DNA from: an uncultured Lachnospiraceae bacterium | GTDB taxonomy: Bacteria > Bacillota > Clostridia > Lachnospirales > Lachnospiraceae | Reading direction: 5' to 3' | Assembly (NCBI GenBank): GCA_900549995.1 | Contig: URQQ01000038.1 | Location: 1-41,148, forward strand | Length of the DNA stretch: 41,148 nt | Shown: piece after piece, positions 34,810 to 41,148 of the stretch | How positions within the stretch are numbered: position 1 is the stretch's first letter | How the letters are laid out: each line of letters begins with the position of its first letter | The notes under the pieces: model-generated | Seen by the model: only the letters and a program-made list of their open reading frames with translations | Told to the model about the DNA's origin: nothing | The model's database searches: none | Program-made: the position numbers and the translations under genes

Positions 34810-35670
34810 TTAGTTACTGCCTTTCTCTGTTAATTTTACAAACAGTTTTTGCAAATTCATATTAGAAACCTGTAGATTCATTTCCTGCGGGACAGGGGTT
34901 CTTTCCCCTAAAATATAGGCAATTTTAAGGGCACCTAATTCATCATAGCCAATGACATTTTTATCTTTACAGAACAGTTCGATTTCATGTGCCGGTCCGG
35001 AAACACTATAACCGGTTTCTAATAAAGTCCCTACCTCCTGCTGTAATAAAATTTTCCCCTGATCTATTAAAACCACTTCTTCGACGATATTTGCGACTTC
35101 TTCAATCAGATGTGTCGCTATAATAATTGTCCGCTCACTGTTCTCATAATCCTTCAATAACAAATCATAAAACAATTCTCTATGATTAGCATCCAGTCCT
35201 AAAACAGGTTCATCAAAAATCACATATGGAACATCAAGAGCCAGCGCAACGGTTAATTTGAAAATAGACTGATACCCTTTGGATAATGCCTTGAATTTTT
35301 TATCTGTGTTAAGATTAAATTTTTCTGCAATCTCAAATGCCTTATCAATGTGAAAACTATGATAAAAACAATTGATCCATTTGAACTGGTCTTTGATTTT
35401 TAAATTTGTATCATACAAATCGGTCTCGCTCATACAGAATATTTTTTCATGTACTGCCATGTTTTCTCTGACAGGTAAATCATCTACGAAAATTTCGCCC
35501 GAATCTGCAAAAATACGATTGGCAATGATATTGATAAGAGTAGATTTTCCTGCTCCGTTTCTTCCCAAAAACCCGTAGATTTTGCCAAACTCGAGAGAAA
35601 AAGAAACGTTATCTAAAGCGGTTACATCTTTATATTTTTTTGTGATATTTTTAATTTGAATAGCGTTCAT
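34810..35670 (-). CDS. ABC transporter ATP-binding protein (exporter)
   Basis: A 286-residue ATPase. Walker A GRNGAGKS (36-43), signature LSKGYQSIF, Walker B VIFDEPVLGLD and H-loop ATHL are intact. The last ~80 residues form the extra domain usual in drug or antibiotic exporters of this type. The start at 35670 is the third of three consecutive ATGs, 7 nt after GGGGG, and lies within the end of the repressor gene (20-nt overlap), so the two are translationally coupled. Confidence 0.92.
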   Translation of the reverse strand: MNAIQIKNITKKYKDVTALDNVSFSLEFGKIYGFLGRNGAGKSTLINIIANRIFADSGEIFVDDLPVRENMAVHEKIFCMSETDLYDTNLKIKDQFKWINCFYHSFHIDKAFEIAEKFNLNTDKKFKALSKGYQSIFKLTVALALDVPYVIFDEPVLGLDANHRELFYDLLLKDYENSERTIIIATHLIEEVANIVEEVVLIDQGKILLQQEVGTLLETGYSVSGPAHEIELFCKDKNVIGYDELGALKIAYILGERTPVPQEMNLQVSNMNLQKLFVKLTEKGSN

Positions 35671-36034
35671 CATCATACCCCCGTTCAATCAATGAAATAA
35701 TTTCGTCTTTGGTCATTTTTAGTTTTGATGCTTCTTCAATCAATGCTGCTATGTATTGATTGTAAAACTGACTTTCCCTTTTCTGTCGAATTCTTTCAAC
35801 TGCACCCTCTTTTACAAACATTCCCAGCCCTCTTTTCTTATAAATGATTTCTTCATCTACTAACATATTCATTCCTTTCAGAACTGTATGGGGATTGATA
35901 TTTAACAGGGCAGATATTTCATTGGTAGAAGGGATCTTTGTTTCCTCTGGAAATACGCCGGTAAATATATTGTCCTCTAACTGTTCTGCAATCTGAAGGA
36001 AAATTGGTTTATCTATACTTGTGTTTATGTTCAA
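35651..36034 (-). CDS. GntR-family repressor, YtrA subfamily
   Basis: A 127-residue regulator: a GntR winged helix (IFTGVFPEETKIPSTNEISALLNINPHTVLKGMNMLVDEEIIYKK in part) and a short helical tail, the compact form that defines the YtrA group. The start is a TTG, supported by AAAGGAG 9 nt upstream. It is the first gene of an ABC-exporter operon and likely represses it by binding the inverted repeat at 36061-36082, just downstream of the promoter. Confidence 0.92.
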   Translation of the reverse strand: MNINTSIDKPIFLQIAEQLEDNIFTGVFPEETKIPSTNEISALLNINPHTVLKGMNMLVDEEIIYKKRGLGMFVKEGAVERIRQKRESQFYNQYIAALIEEASKLKMTKDEIISLIERGYDDERYSN

Positions 36035-36060
36035 CTGATATCACTCCTTTGTTTGATGGT

Positions 36061-36082
36061 TAGTTAGTAGAGTAACTAACTA
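36061..36082. promoter_or_regulatory. Probable operator for the YtrA-type repressor
   Basis: TAGTTAGT (36061-36068) and ACTAACTA (36075-36082) form a perfect 8-bp inverted repeat with a 6-nt spacer. On the minus strand it covers about +7 to +28 of the predicted transcript, suited to repression. Confidence 0.75.
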
Positions 36083-36094
36083 CATCACATCTTT

Positions 36095-36123
36095 AATATA
36101 GCCGATAAAAGATCATGTGTCAA
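36095..36123 (-). promoter_or_regulatory. Promoter of the GntR/ABC exporter operon
   Basis: On the minus strand, TTGACA (36123-36118), a 17-nt spacer and TATATT (36100-36095). Confidence 0.8.
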
Positions 36124-36342
36124 TACTTTTTAGAGAAATGACAGTAAATGGTAAAATGGTACATACCAGAGACGAATTATGGGAAAAGTGATTCTGGAGC
36201 GAACAATGAGGGTGTGATGTGGGTTAGCAGACATGAGAAGTGGGAAGTTTGACCAGTTAATGTTGTTTCATAGAAATAGAGAAGGTATGGCCGGGCAATA
36301 CATCAAAAGATCGTATGGCATTGCCCGGAGGATGTTTTACCG
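36124..36342. other. Non-coding stretch between exporter operon and DUF188 gene
   Basis: No credible gene. It contains one inverted repeat, CCGGGCAAT at 36291-36299 with ATTGCCCGG at 36320-36328, which may end the minus-strand DUF188 transcript although no T-tract follows. Confidence 0.5.
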
Positions 36343-36795
36343 CTAAAAGTGATTTTGAATACGTGCCAGCAGTGCGTAAAGACTGGCAAGAAACATTTCA
36401 TTATCCTTCTCCGTTCTTTTCGGAATTGGCTTATAATGTTTCTTTTTACTGCTCTGACGCTGCTTTTTGCCAAGATGACGCTCCATCAAAAGCATATCGA
36501 TATTGTCAGGTGTATACTCCCAGCCATTCTGGTGCAGGGAGTATGCGCCTTTTGACAATGCAAGGGATGCGACACCATAATCCTGTGTGATTACGATATC
36601 ATTTCTTTCGATCAGGCCAAACAGGGCGAAGTCGACAGCATCATTTCCCTGTTCCACAGTGATGACCTCAGAGTAGGAAGACTGGATACGGTGATTCATA
36701 TCCGTCAGTATAGTGACAGGGATATGATGGGCTTTGGCTGTCTGTTCAGTGATTGCAATAACAGGACAGCCGTCGCCGTCTATTAATATTTTCAT
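36343..36795 (-). CDS. DUF188 (YaiI/YqxD) family protein
   Basis: A 150-residue conserved cytoplasmic protein with the family's N-terminal MKILIDGDGCPV, the DAVDF segment and ITQDYGVASLAL. These resemble PIN-like acidic motifs, so a metal-dependent nucleic-acid function has been suggested for the family, but none is established. The start at 36795 gives the conserved N-terminus, with AAAGGA about 11 nt upstream; the longer frame is rejected. It stands alone on the minus strand, divergent from the gene at 36975. Confidence 0.9.
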   Translation of the reverse strand: MKILIDGDGCPVIAITEQTAKAHHIPVTILTDMNHRIQSSYSEVITVEQGNDAVDFALFGLIERNDIVITQDYGVASLALSKGAYSLHQNGWEYTPDNIDMLLMERHLGKKQRQSSKKKHYKPIPKRTEKDNEMFLASLYALLARIQNHF

Positions 36796-36930
36796 GGATA
36801 GATTGTTCCTTTCATGATAGATGATAGATGAAATAAAATGAGTGGTTTTCCAATCTAATATAGAACATTTTCCAACATGATACAAGTACTATTGTTATTT
36901 GCTGCATAAATGGAAACAATGTAGAGAATC

Positions 36931-36941
36931 TGTGATATAAT
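36931..36941 (+). promoter_or_regulatory. Extended -10 promoter for the AAA/PD-(D/E)XK gene
   Basis: TGA immediately before a consensus TATAAT (36936-36941). The -35 is weak (GAAACA at 36913-36918). Confidence 0.55.
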
Positions 36942-36974
36942 AATAGAACTGTAATATAACAGGAGGGCGATGAT

Positions 36975-38669
36975 ATGGCAAGAACGGTTGGAATCGGTCT
37001 GCAGGATTTTGAAAAAATCAGGAAAAAGAATTTATTTCTGATAGATAAGACAAGATTTATCAAAGAGTGGTGGGAAGAAAACGATGACGTGACACTGATT
37101 GCACGTCCAAGACGTTTCGGAAAAACACTTACGATGAGTATGGTTGAACAGTTTTTTTCTGTGAAATATACAGGAACCGATATATTTCAAGGATTGGATA
37201 TCTGGAAAGAGAAGTACTATCAGAAACTACAGGGGACATATCCGGTAATATCTCTGAGCTTTTCGAGTATCAAAGAGACTTCCTATGAAGAAGTAAAAAA
37301 GAAAATGTGCAAAACAATTCAGCTTCTATATCGGGAGTATAACTTTTTGCTGGAAGGGGATTTTTTGAGTCACCAGGAGAAAGAAGAGTTCGGGAGAGTT
37401 TCGGCAGACATGGAAGAGTACGAAGCCTCATTATCACTACTGCAGCTGTCAGGATTTCTCTACAGATATTATAATCAAAAAGTAATCATCCTTCTGGATG
37501 AGTATGATACTCCGATGCAGGAGGCTTATGTAGGAGGATATTGGAAAGAATTGGTGACATTTACAAGAAATCTTTTCAATGCAACATTCAAAAGTAATCC
37601 TTACATGGAGCGGGCAATTATGACCGGGATCACGAGGGTCAGTAAAGAATCAATTTTTTCAGATCTGAATAACCTTGAAGTGGTGACTACAACATCAGAA
37701 AAATATGCAGATATTTTTGGATTTACTGAAGTGGAAGTAGATACGGCTTTGGAAGAATATAGTCTATTTGATCGGAAACAAGAAGTAAAATACTGGTATG
37801 ATGGGTTTAAATTCGGTGACAAGGAAGAGATCTATAATCCATGGTCCATTATTAATTATCTGGATAAGCGATCAGCATCTCCCTATTGGGCCAACACAAG
37901 CAGCAACAGTTTGGCAGGACGACTGATTCAGACCGGAACAAAGCAGGTGAAAGAGAATTTTGAGAAATTGCTGATGGGTGATTCTATAACGACAGTCATT
38001 GATGAGCAGATTGTATACGATCAGCTTGATACAAACGAAAGTGCCATATGGAGTTTGCTGCTCGCGAGTGGTTATTTAAAAGTCAAGAATACAAAGGTAG
38101 AGTCCGCATTCGGACAATGGAATCGAATATATGAATTAGAGATCACCAGTTTTGAAGTTCAGATCATGTTCAAGCGTATGGTTCAAGGCTGGTTTGCACC
38201 TTCAGAGTCAAATTACAATGAGTTTCTGCATGCCTTGTTGAAAGATGATATCGAAGCGATGAATGTCTTTATGAACAGAGTTGCACTTGCGGTTTTCAGT
38301 TTCTTTGATATTGGCAGCAGGCCATCGGCGGAAACTGAACCGGAACGGTTCTATCACGGCTTTGTTCTTGGAATGATGGTGGAACTGGAAGGCCGTTATG
38401 TGATCACTTCCAACAGAGAAAGTGGATTCGGGCGATATGACGTTATGCTGGAACCAAGAGAAAGCAAGGATCCGGCAATTATTATGGAATTCAAGATTCA
38501 GGGGGTAAGTGAGAAAGAGTTAGATGACACAGCGCAGTCAGCGCTTCGGCAAATCGAAGAAAAGAACTATGCAGCATCCTTGATTGAAAAAGGCATCTGC
38601 GGGGATAACATATACAAATATGGTTTTGCATTTCAAGGGAAAAAAGTGCTGATTATAGGTGGTAAATAA
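36975..38669 (+). CDS. AAA-ATPase-like / PD-(D/E)XK nuclease superfamily protein (DUF1703 type)
   Basis: A 564-residue protein. The N-terminal AAA-ATPase-like domain starts with the family's IGLQDFEKIRKKNLFLIDKT and has an atypical Walker A ARPRRFGKT (43-51) and Walker B VIILLDEYDTPM. The C-terminal ~90 residues are a PDDEXK_9 nuclease: Asp489 (GRYDVML), Glu505 and Lys507 (IMEFK). This family is multicopy in many gut anaerobes and its biological role is unproven; mobile-element or defence links are often proposed. GGAGGG precedes the ATG. Confidence 0.9.
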   Translation: MARTVGIGLQDFEKIRKKNLFLIDKTRFIKEWWEENDDVTLIARPRRFGKTLTMSMVEQFFSVKYTGTDIFQGLDIWKEKYYQKLQGTYPVISLSFSSIKETSYEEVKKKMCKTIQLLYREYNFLLEGDFLSHQEKEEFGRVSADMEEYEASLSLLQLSGFLYRYYNQKVIILLDEYDTPMQEAYVGGYWKELVTFTRNLFNATFKSNPYMERAIMTGITRVSKESIFSDLNNLEVVTTTSEKYADIFGFTEVEVDTALEEYSLFDRKQEVKYWYDGFKFGDKEEIYNPWSIINYLDKRSASPYWANTSSNSLAGRLIQTGTKQVKENFEKLLMGDSITTVIDEQIVYDQLDTNESAIWSLLLASGYLKVKNTKVESAFGQWNRIYELEITSFEVQIMFKRMVQGWFAPSESNYNEFLHALLKDDIEAMNVFMNRVALAVFSFFDIGSRPSAETEPERFYHGFVLGMMVELEGRYVITSNRESGFGRYDVMLEPRESKDPAIIMEFKIQGVSEKELDDTAQSALRQIEEKNYAASLIEKGICGDNIYKYGFAFQGKKVLIIGGK

Positions 38670-38682
38670 AGGGGGACAATAC

Positions 38683-39213
38683 ATGAGAATCGAACGAGAT
38701 AAAACAGCAGCATTGATTATTGACTACCAGGAGAGGCTTGTTCCGGCGATGGACCAGAAGGAGAGGCTGATTGAGAATTCAGGAATCCTTCTCGCAGGGC
38801 TAAAGGAACTTGGAATACCGATGTGTGTGACACAGCAGTATACGAGGGGACTCGGAATGACCGTGTCTGATATTACATCCGCCTGCGGGCAGGAAGAGTA
38901 TGTGGAAAAAATACGATTCAGCGCCTATGAGGATGTCAAAGAATGGATCAGTGGAAAGAAATATGTTCTGATCTGTGGAATTGAAGCTCATATCTGTGTT
39001 CTTCAGACGGTGATCGACCTGAAAGCGGCGGGGTATGTGCCGGTTCTTGTGACGGACTGTATTTCAAGCCGCAGAGAAAGCGATAAGACTGGTGCCATTG
39101 AGCGTGCGAAAGAGGAAGGGGCACTTACAACGACTTATGAGGCGGTCTTGTTTGAGCTCTTGGGAGAGGCAGGAACCCCTCTGAGCAAAAAGATTCAAAG
39201 ACTGATCAAATGA
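38683..39213 (+). CDS. Isochorismatase-like cysteine hydrolase
   Basis: A 176-residue hydrolase with the cysteine-hydrolase triad Asp14 (LIIDYQERL), Lys76 (VEKIRFSAY) and Cys105 (EAHICVLQT), preceded by the cis-peptide region CGIEAH. The family includes nicotinamidases, N-carbamoyl hydrolases and isochorismatases; the ~180-residue stand-alone form is YcaC-like and the substrate is not evident. The start at 38683 has GGGGG 7 nt upstream; the longer frame begins inside the preceding gene. It lies 13 nt after the nuclease gene, possibly co-transcribed. Confidence 0.88.
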   Translation: MRIERDKTAALIIDYQERLVPAMDQKERLIENSGILLAGLKELGIPMCVTQQYTRGLGMTVSDITSACGQEEYVEKIRFSAYEDVKEWISGKKYVLICGIEAHICVLQTVIDLKAAGYVPVLVTDCISSRRESDKTGAIERAKEEGALTTTYEAVLFELLGEAGTPLSKKIQRLIK

Positions 39214-39231
39214 TATCCATAGCTTGTGTAA

Positions 39232-39256
39232 ACGGCGGATTATAAAAATCCGCCGT
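39232..39256 (-). terminator. Hairpin at the end of the dehydrogenase gene
   Basis: Arms 39232-39241 and 39247-39256 are a 10-bp perfect inverted repeat with a 5-nt loop. One arm is made of the last codons of the minus-strand dehydrogenase. Only TTT follows on the minus strand, so termination is likely weak. Confidence 0.45.
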
Positions 39257-39989
39257 CAATTCCGATAATCTGTCCCGTCATATATTCTGGCCCTTCAGCA
39301 AGAAGAAGGGCCAGTTTTGCGACTTCTTCGGGAGTTCCATAGCGTCCCATCGGAATCTCGTCTTCCAATTCTTTTCTCTCATCATCAGAAAGCTGCTGAT
39401 TCATCTGGGTATCGATGACACCGCATGCGATCGCGTTGACCTGGATATTGCTTGGGGCAAGTTCCTTTGCCAGGGCTTTTGTCAGGCCGTGGACACCTGA
39501 TTTGGAGGCAGAGTAGGCAGCCTCGCAGGAGGCACCGGCCGTTCCCCACATGGAAGAGATGTTGATGATCCGGCCGGATCGGCGGGAGATCATGGATGGC
39601 AAAGCCGCCTTGGAGCAATAGAATACAGAAGAGAGATTGGTGCTGATGACATGGTTCCATTCTTCCGGGGTCATATCTGTCAATAGTCCGATGAAAGAGA
39701 TTCCGGCATTGTTGATCAGGACATCCAGAGAAAAACCAAGTGTTCTTATCTGGTCAAATATAGACTCTACACAGGCAGTATTTCCCACATCGCCTATGAC
39801 AATGTCGCAGGTTCCTGCCGGGGAAAGGTTATTCTTTGGCTGCTCAATCAGAGACTTTACCCGTTTCAGCTCGTCTATAGATTTATTGCAGTTTAAGAAA
39901 ACGTGATAGCCATTTCTGGCAAATGCAAGTGCACATGCTTTCCCGATTCCGCGGGAAGCACCTGTGATCAGGACTGATTTTTTATTCAT
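39240..39989 (-). CDS. Short-chain dehydrogenase/reductase (FabG-like)
   Basis: A 249-residue classical SDR: cofactor motif TGASRGIG (9-16), NNAG (93-96), catalytic Ser145/Ser146, Tyr159 and Lys163 (YSASK), and the C-terminal MTGQIIGIDGGF typical of 3-oxoacyl-ACP reductase-like enzymes. The start at 39989 has GGAGG 6 nt upstream; the ATG at 40001 precedes that site. It stands apart from any fatty-acid cluster, so it may reduce another keto compound. Its 5' side is 34 nt from a MITE insertion that may have altered its promoter. Confidence 0.9.
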   Translation of the reverse strand: MNKKSVLITGASRGIGKACALAFARNGYHVFLNCNKSIDELKRVKSLIEQPKNNLSPAGTCDIVIGDVGNTACVESIFDQIRTLGFSLDVLINNAGISFIGLLTDMTPEEWNHVISTNLSSVFYCSKAALPSMISRRSGRIINISSMWGTAGASCEAAYSASKSGVHGLTKALAKELAPSNIQVNAIACGVIDTQMNQQLSDDERKELEDEIPMGRYGTPEEVAKLALLLAEGPEYMTGQIIGIDGGFL

Positions 39990-40016
39990 GTTATCCTCCA
40001 TAGATTGATTTATTTT

Positions 40017-40023
40017 AATATAG
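40017..40023. repeat. Left target-site duplication of the MITE
   Basis: AATATAG directly abuts the left terminus (40024) and recurs at 40216-40222. Confidence 0.8.
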
Positions 40024-40215
40024 GATTAGGGTGTCAAAACACCCTAATCGTGATTACACGGATTGTTTCGTGCTCCGCACTCCCACAATCCTCCTACAAT
40101 TCGGATTCTCATGGTGCAAAAGCACCACTTCATCCTCATTGTAGGGCGTGTCATAAAGCCCTATCCCCACCTTCATGCAAGCATGAAATGGGGAAAGACT
40201 TTTGACACTGTAATC
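40024..40215. mobile_element. 192-bp MITE-like element with 16-bp terminal inverted repeats and internal hairpins
   Basis: Left end 40024-40039 and the reverse complement of right end 40200-40215 match at 14 of 16 positions (GATTA, two variable bases, GTGTCAAAA). The element is flanked by perfect 7-bp duplications (AATATAG). It has no coding capacity. Internal palindromes fill most of its length: 40025-40049 (11-bp stem), 40060-40091 (nested), 40096-40145 with a GGTGC/GCACC core, GGGC/GCCC near 40144-40160, and TTCATGC/GCATGAA within CCCC/GGGG near 40165-40193. Removing the element and one duplication restores a TAA stop for the neighbouring TraX-family gene at the same codon, supporting a real insertion. 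The transposase source is unknown. Confidence 0.82.
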
Positions 40216-40933
40216 AATATAGTATTTTTAAGATTAAGTCTAACAGCAGCAGATGAACCGGGTAGAAAAAGTAAAAGAAGTATCCAAAGTTCCGTTTGCC
40301 CCGCTTTCCGTTATATAAATATATAAGAAGAAAACCAATCAAAAGGCCTGGGGTATAAGGCAGAAACAGGCCATTCCAGGTAAGATCGAGGAAAAGAGGA
40401 AGAAAGCCAAACAGGCATTGACATCCACGGTTTTCATGAAACAGAAAGAATGCAGCAGCTGTTAATATTCCATATACAGAATAATCTGTGTTCAGAAAAC
40501 AGGACAGTACACAGAAGAAAAGAACAGTGAATAATTGCAGCATCAGGCTGGCTCTTTTTGAAAATTGATGTTGAAAATGTTCCAGCAGGCTCATCATACA
40601 AAGTGAGAAAAAAAGTGTGAAAAATACATTCTGGATATTCCGGGAAAACAGTGTTCCGGCAAAAAGTAAATCGTAAGGAATTTCGGACAGTAAAGCGAAT
40701 ATACCAATACGGAGGATGTATTTTCTGCGGTTTGATGTATGGAAGAAGCCTTCCGTAAGGAGAAAGACAAAGATTGGAAATGCGGTTCTTCCAATAACGC
40801 GGAGGATGCTGCTGGCTGTCTGAGCAGCCAGGGAAGAGGAGAGAAGCGAAATCAGGTAACCGATGTGATCGGATATCATAGTGAAGACAGCAATCAGTTT
40901 CAGTTGATTGCTGTTTAATGTTTGTAAGAGCAT
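40214..40933 (-). CDS. TraX-family integral membrane protein
   Basis: A 239-residue membrane protein with about eight hydrophobic helices and the TraX-family opening LNSNQLKLIAVFTMISDHIGY, then RVIGRTAFPIFVFLLTEGFFHT and LRIGIFALLSEIPYDLLF. The founder acetylates F-pilin; chromosomal Firmicute members are common and probably acyltransferase-like, with substrates unknown. AAAGGAAAT precedes the ATG. The stop codon TGA is formed across the junction between the target-site duplication and the MITE terminus; without the insertion the same codon would be TAA, so the protein is unchanged. Confidence 0.88.
   Translation of the reverse strand: MLLQTLNSNQLKLIAVFTMISDHIGYLISLLSSSLAAQTASSILRVIGRTAFPIFVFLLTEGFFHTSNRRKYILRIGIFALLSEIPYDLLFAGTLFSRNIQNVFFTLFFSLCMMSLLEHFQHQFSKRASLMLQLFTVLFFCVLSCFLNTDYSVYGILTAAAFFLFHENRGCQCLFGFLPLFLDLTWNGLFLPYTPGLLIGFLLIYLYNGKRGKRNFGYFFYFFYPVHLLLLDLILKILY
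40216..40222. repeat. Right target-site duplication of the MITE
   Basis: AATATAG abutting the right terminus (40215), identical to 40017-40023. Confidence 0.8.
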
Positions 40934-41010
40934 ATAATATTTCCTTTCATGGGGAATTATAAATTGCTTAACTAATCATGCATTGTGCTGTTTATTTTAC
41001 CATGATTTGA

Positions 41011-41039
41011 TTGAGATTTAAAGCCTCTGGTGGTATGAT
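41011..41039 (+). promoter_or_regulatory. Promoter of the gene at the window's right edge
   Basis: TTGAGA (41011-41016), a 17-nt spacer ending in TGG (extended -10), and TATGAT (41034-41039). Confidence 0.65.
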
Positions 41040-41110
41040 ATTTTCAGCGGATGCCGGGCTTTTGCAGAACAGGCAACCGGTATCGACAGAAGAAAAGAAA
41101 GAGGAAAGAT

Positions 41111-41148
41111 ATGTTATCAAAATTCAGTGTTAAAAAACCTTACACGGT
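41111..41148 (+). CDS. Start of a probable RND/MMPL efflux transporter (partial, runs off the window)
   Basis: Only 12 codons are visible (MLSKFSVKKPYT). This opening is typical of clostridial RND-type efflux permeases, whose next residues begin the first membrane helix. GAGGAAAG precedes the ATG and a good promoter lies 70 nt upstream. Assignment rests on the N-terminal pattern alone. Confidence 0.55.
   Translation, partial: MLSKFSVKKPYT

Noticed and set aside
36291..36328. Hairpin as a strong terminator of the DUF188 gene
   Set aside because: The 9-bp stem is real, but no T-tract follows on either strand.

Overview
The window looks like a chromosomal segment of a gut Lachnospiraceae-type Firmicute (Mediterraneibacter, Dorea or Blautia-like). 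Signs are strong AGGAGG-type ribosome sites, a sortase-anchored surface protein with FIVAR repeats, lipoprotein solute-binding proteins, a YesM/YesN-type two-component system, a GH36 alpha-galactosidase, and oxygen-sensitive flavin/iron-sulfur redox genes. No rRNA, tRNA or CRISPR array was seen. Genus is inference.

Layout. (1) 98-4056: exonuclease III, a 5'-truncated relic of an AlbA_2/RecG-C-like ATP-binding regulator, and a surface protein. The surface gene's leader holds 14 GACA tetranucleotides inside a possible leader ORF, followed by a perfect intrinsic terminator. (2) 4211-18218: an AraR-like (GntR+LacI) repressor divergent from an 11-gene operon. The intergenic region carries a recurring AAATACA operator-like motif. 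The operon encodes a ribose/galactose-type ABC importer (binding protein, two permeases, RbsA-like ATPase), an old-yellow-enzyme flavin/FeS reductase, EtfB, a ferredoxin-EtfA fusion, three TIM-barrel sugar epimerase/isomerase-fold proteins and a Gfo/Idh/MocA dehydrogenase. A sugar-oxidation module and a dedicated electron-transfer/ene-reduction module under one promoter is the strongest candidate for an undescribed catabolic system here. (3) 18414-20260: a two-gene OLD/PARIS-like AAA ATPase plus TOPRIM-like pair with its own promoter and terminator, bounded by 12-bp direct repeats: a probable defence cassette. (4) 20395-33984: binding protein, YesM-like histidine kinase and YesN-like regulator; then a 1089-residue Mrr-type nuclease/nSTAND NTPase (candidate anti-phage gene); then a CUT1 sugar importer (binding protein and two permeases, no ATPase) with a GH36 alpha-galactosidase. 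(5) 34086-36034: a YtrA-type GntR repressor with an ABC-2 exporter on the minus strand, with a well-defined promoter and operator. (6) 36343-41148: a DUF188 protein, an AAA/PD-(D/E)XK protein, an isochorismatase-like hydrolase, a short-chain dehydrogenase, a 192-bp MITE with 16-bp inverted termini and a 7-bp target duplication, a TraX-family membrane protein, and the first codons of a probable RND efflux gene.

How it works together: much of the window handles sugar or glycoside uptake and breakdown (two importers, each beside its own regulator), interspersed with three nucleotide-hydrolase/nuclease genes or gene pairs of defence or mobile character. Start sites were chosen from ribosome-binding-site spacing and often lie downstream of the longest possible ORF start.
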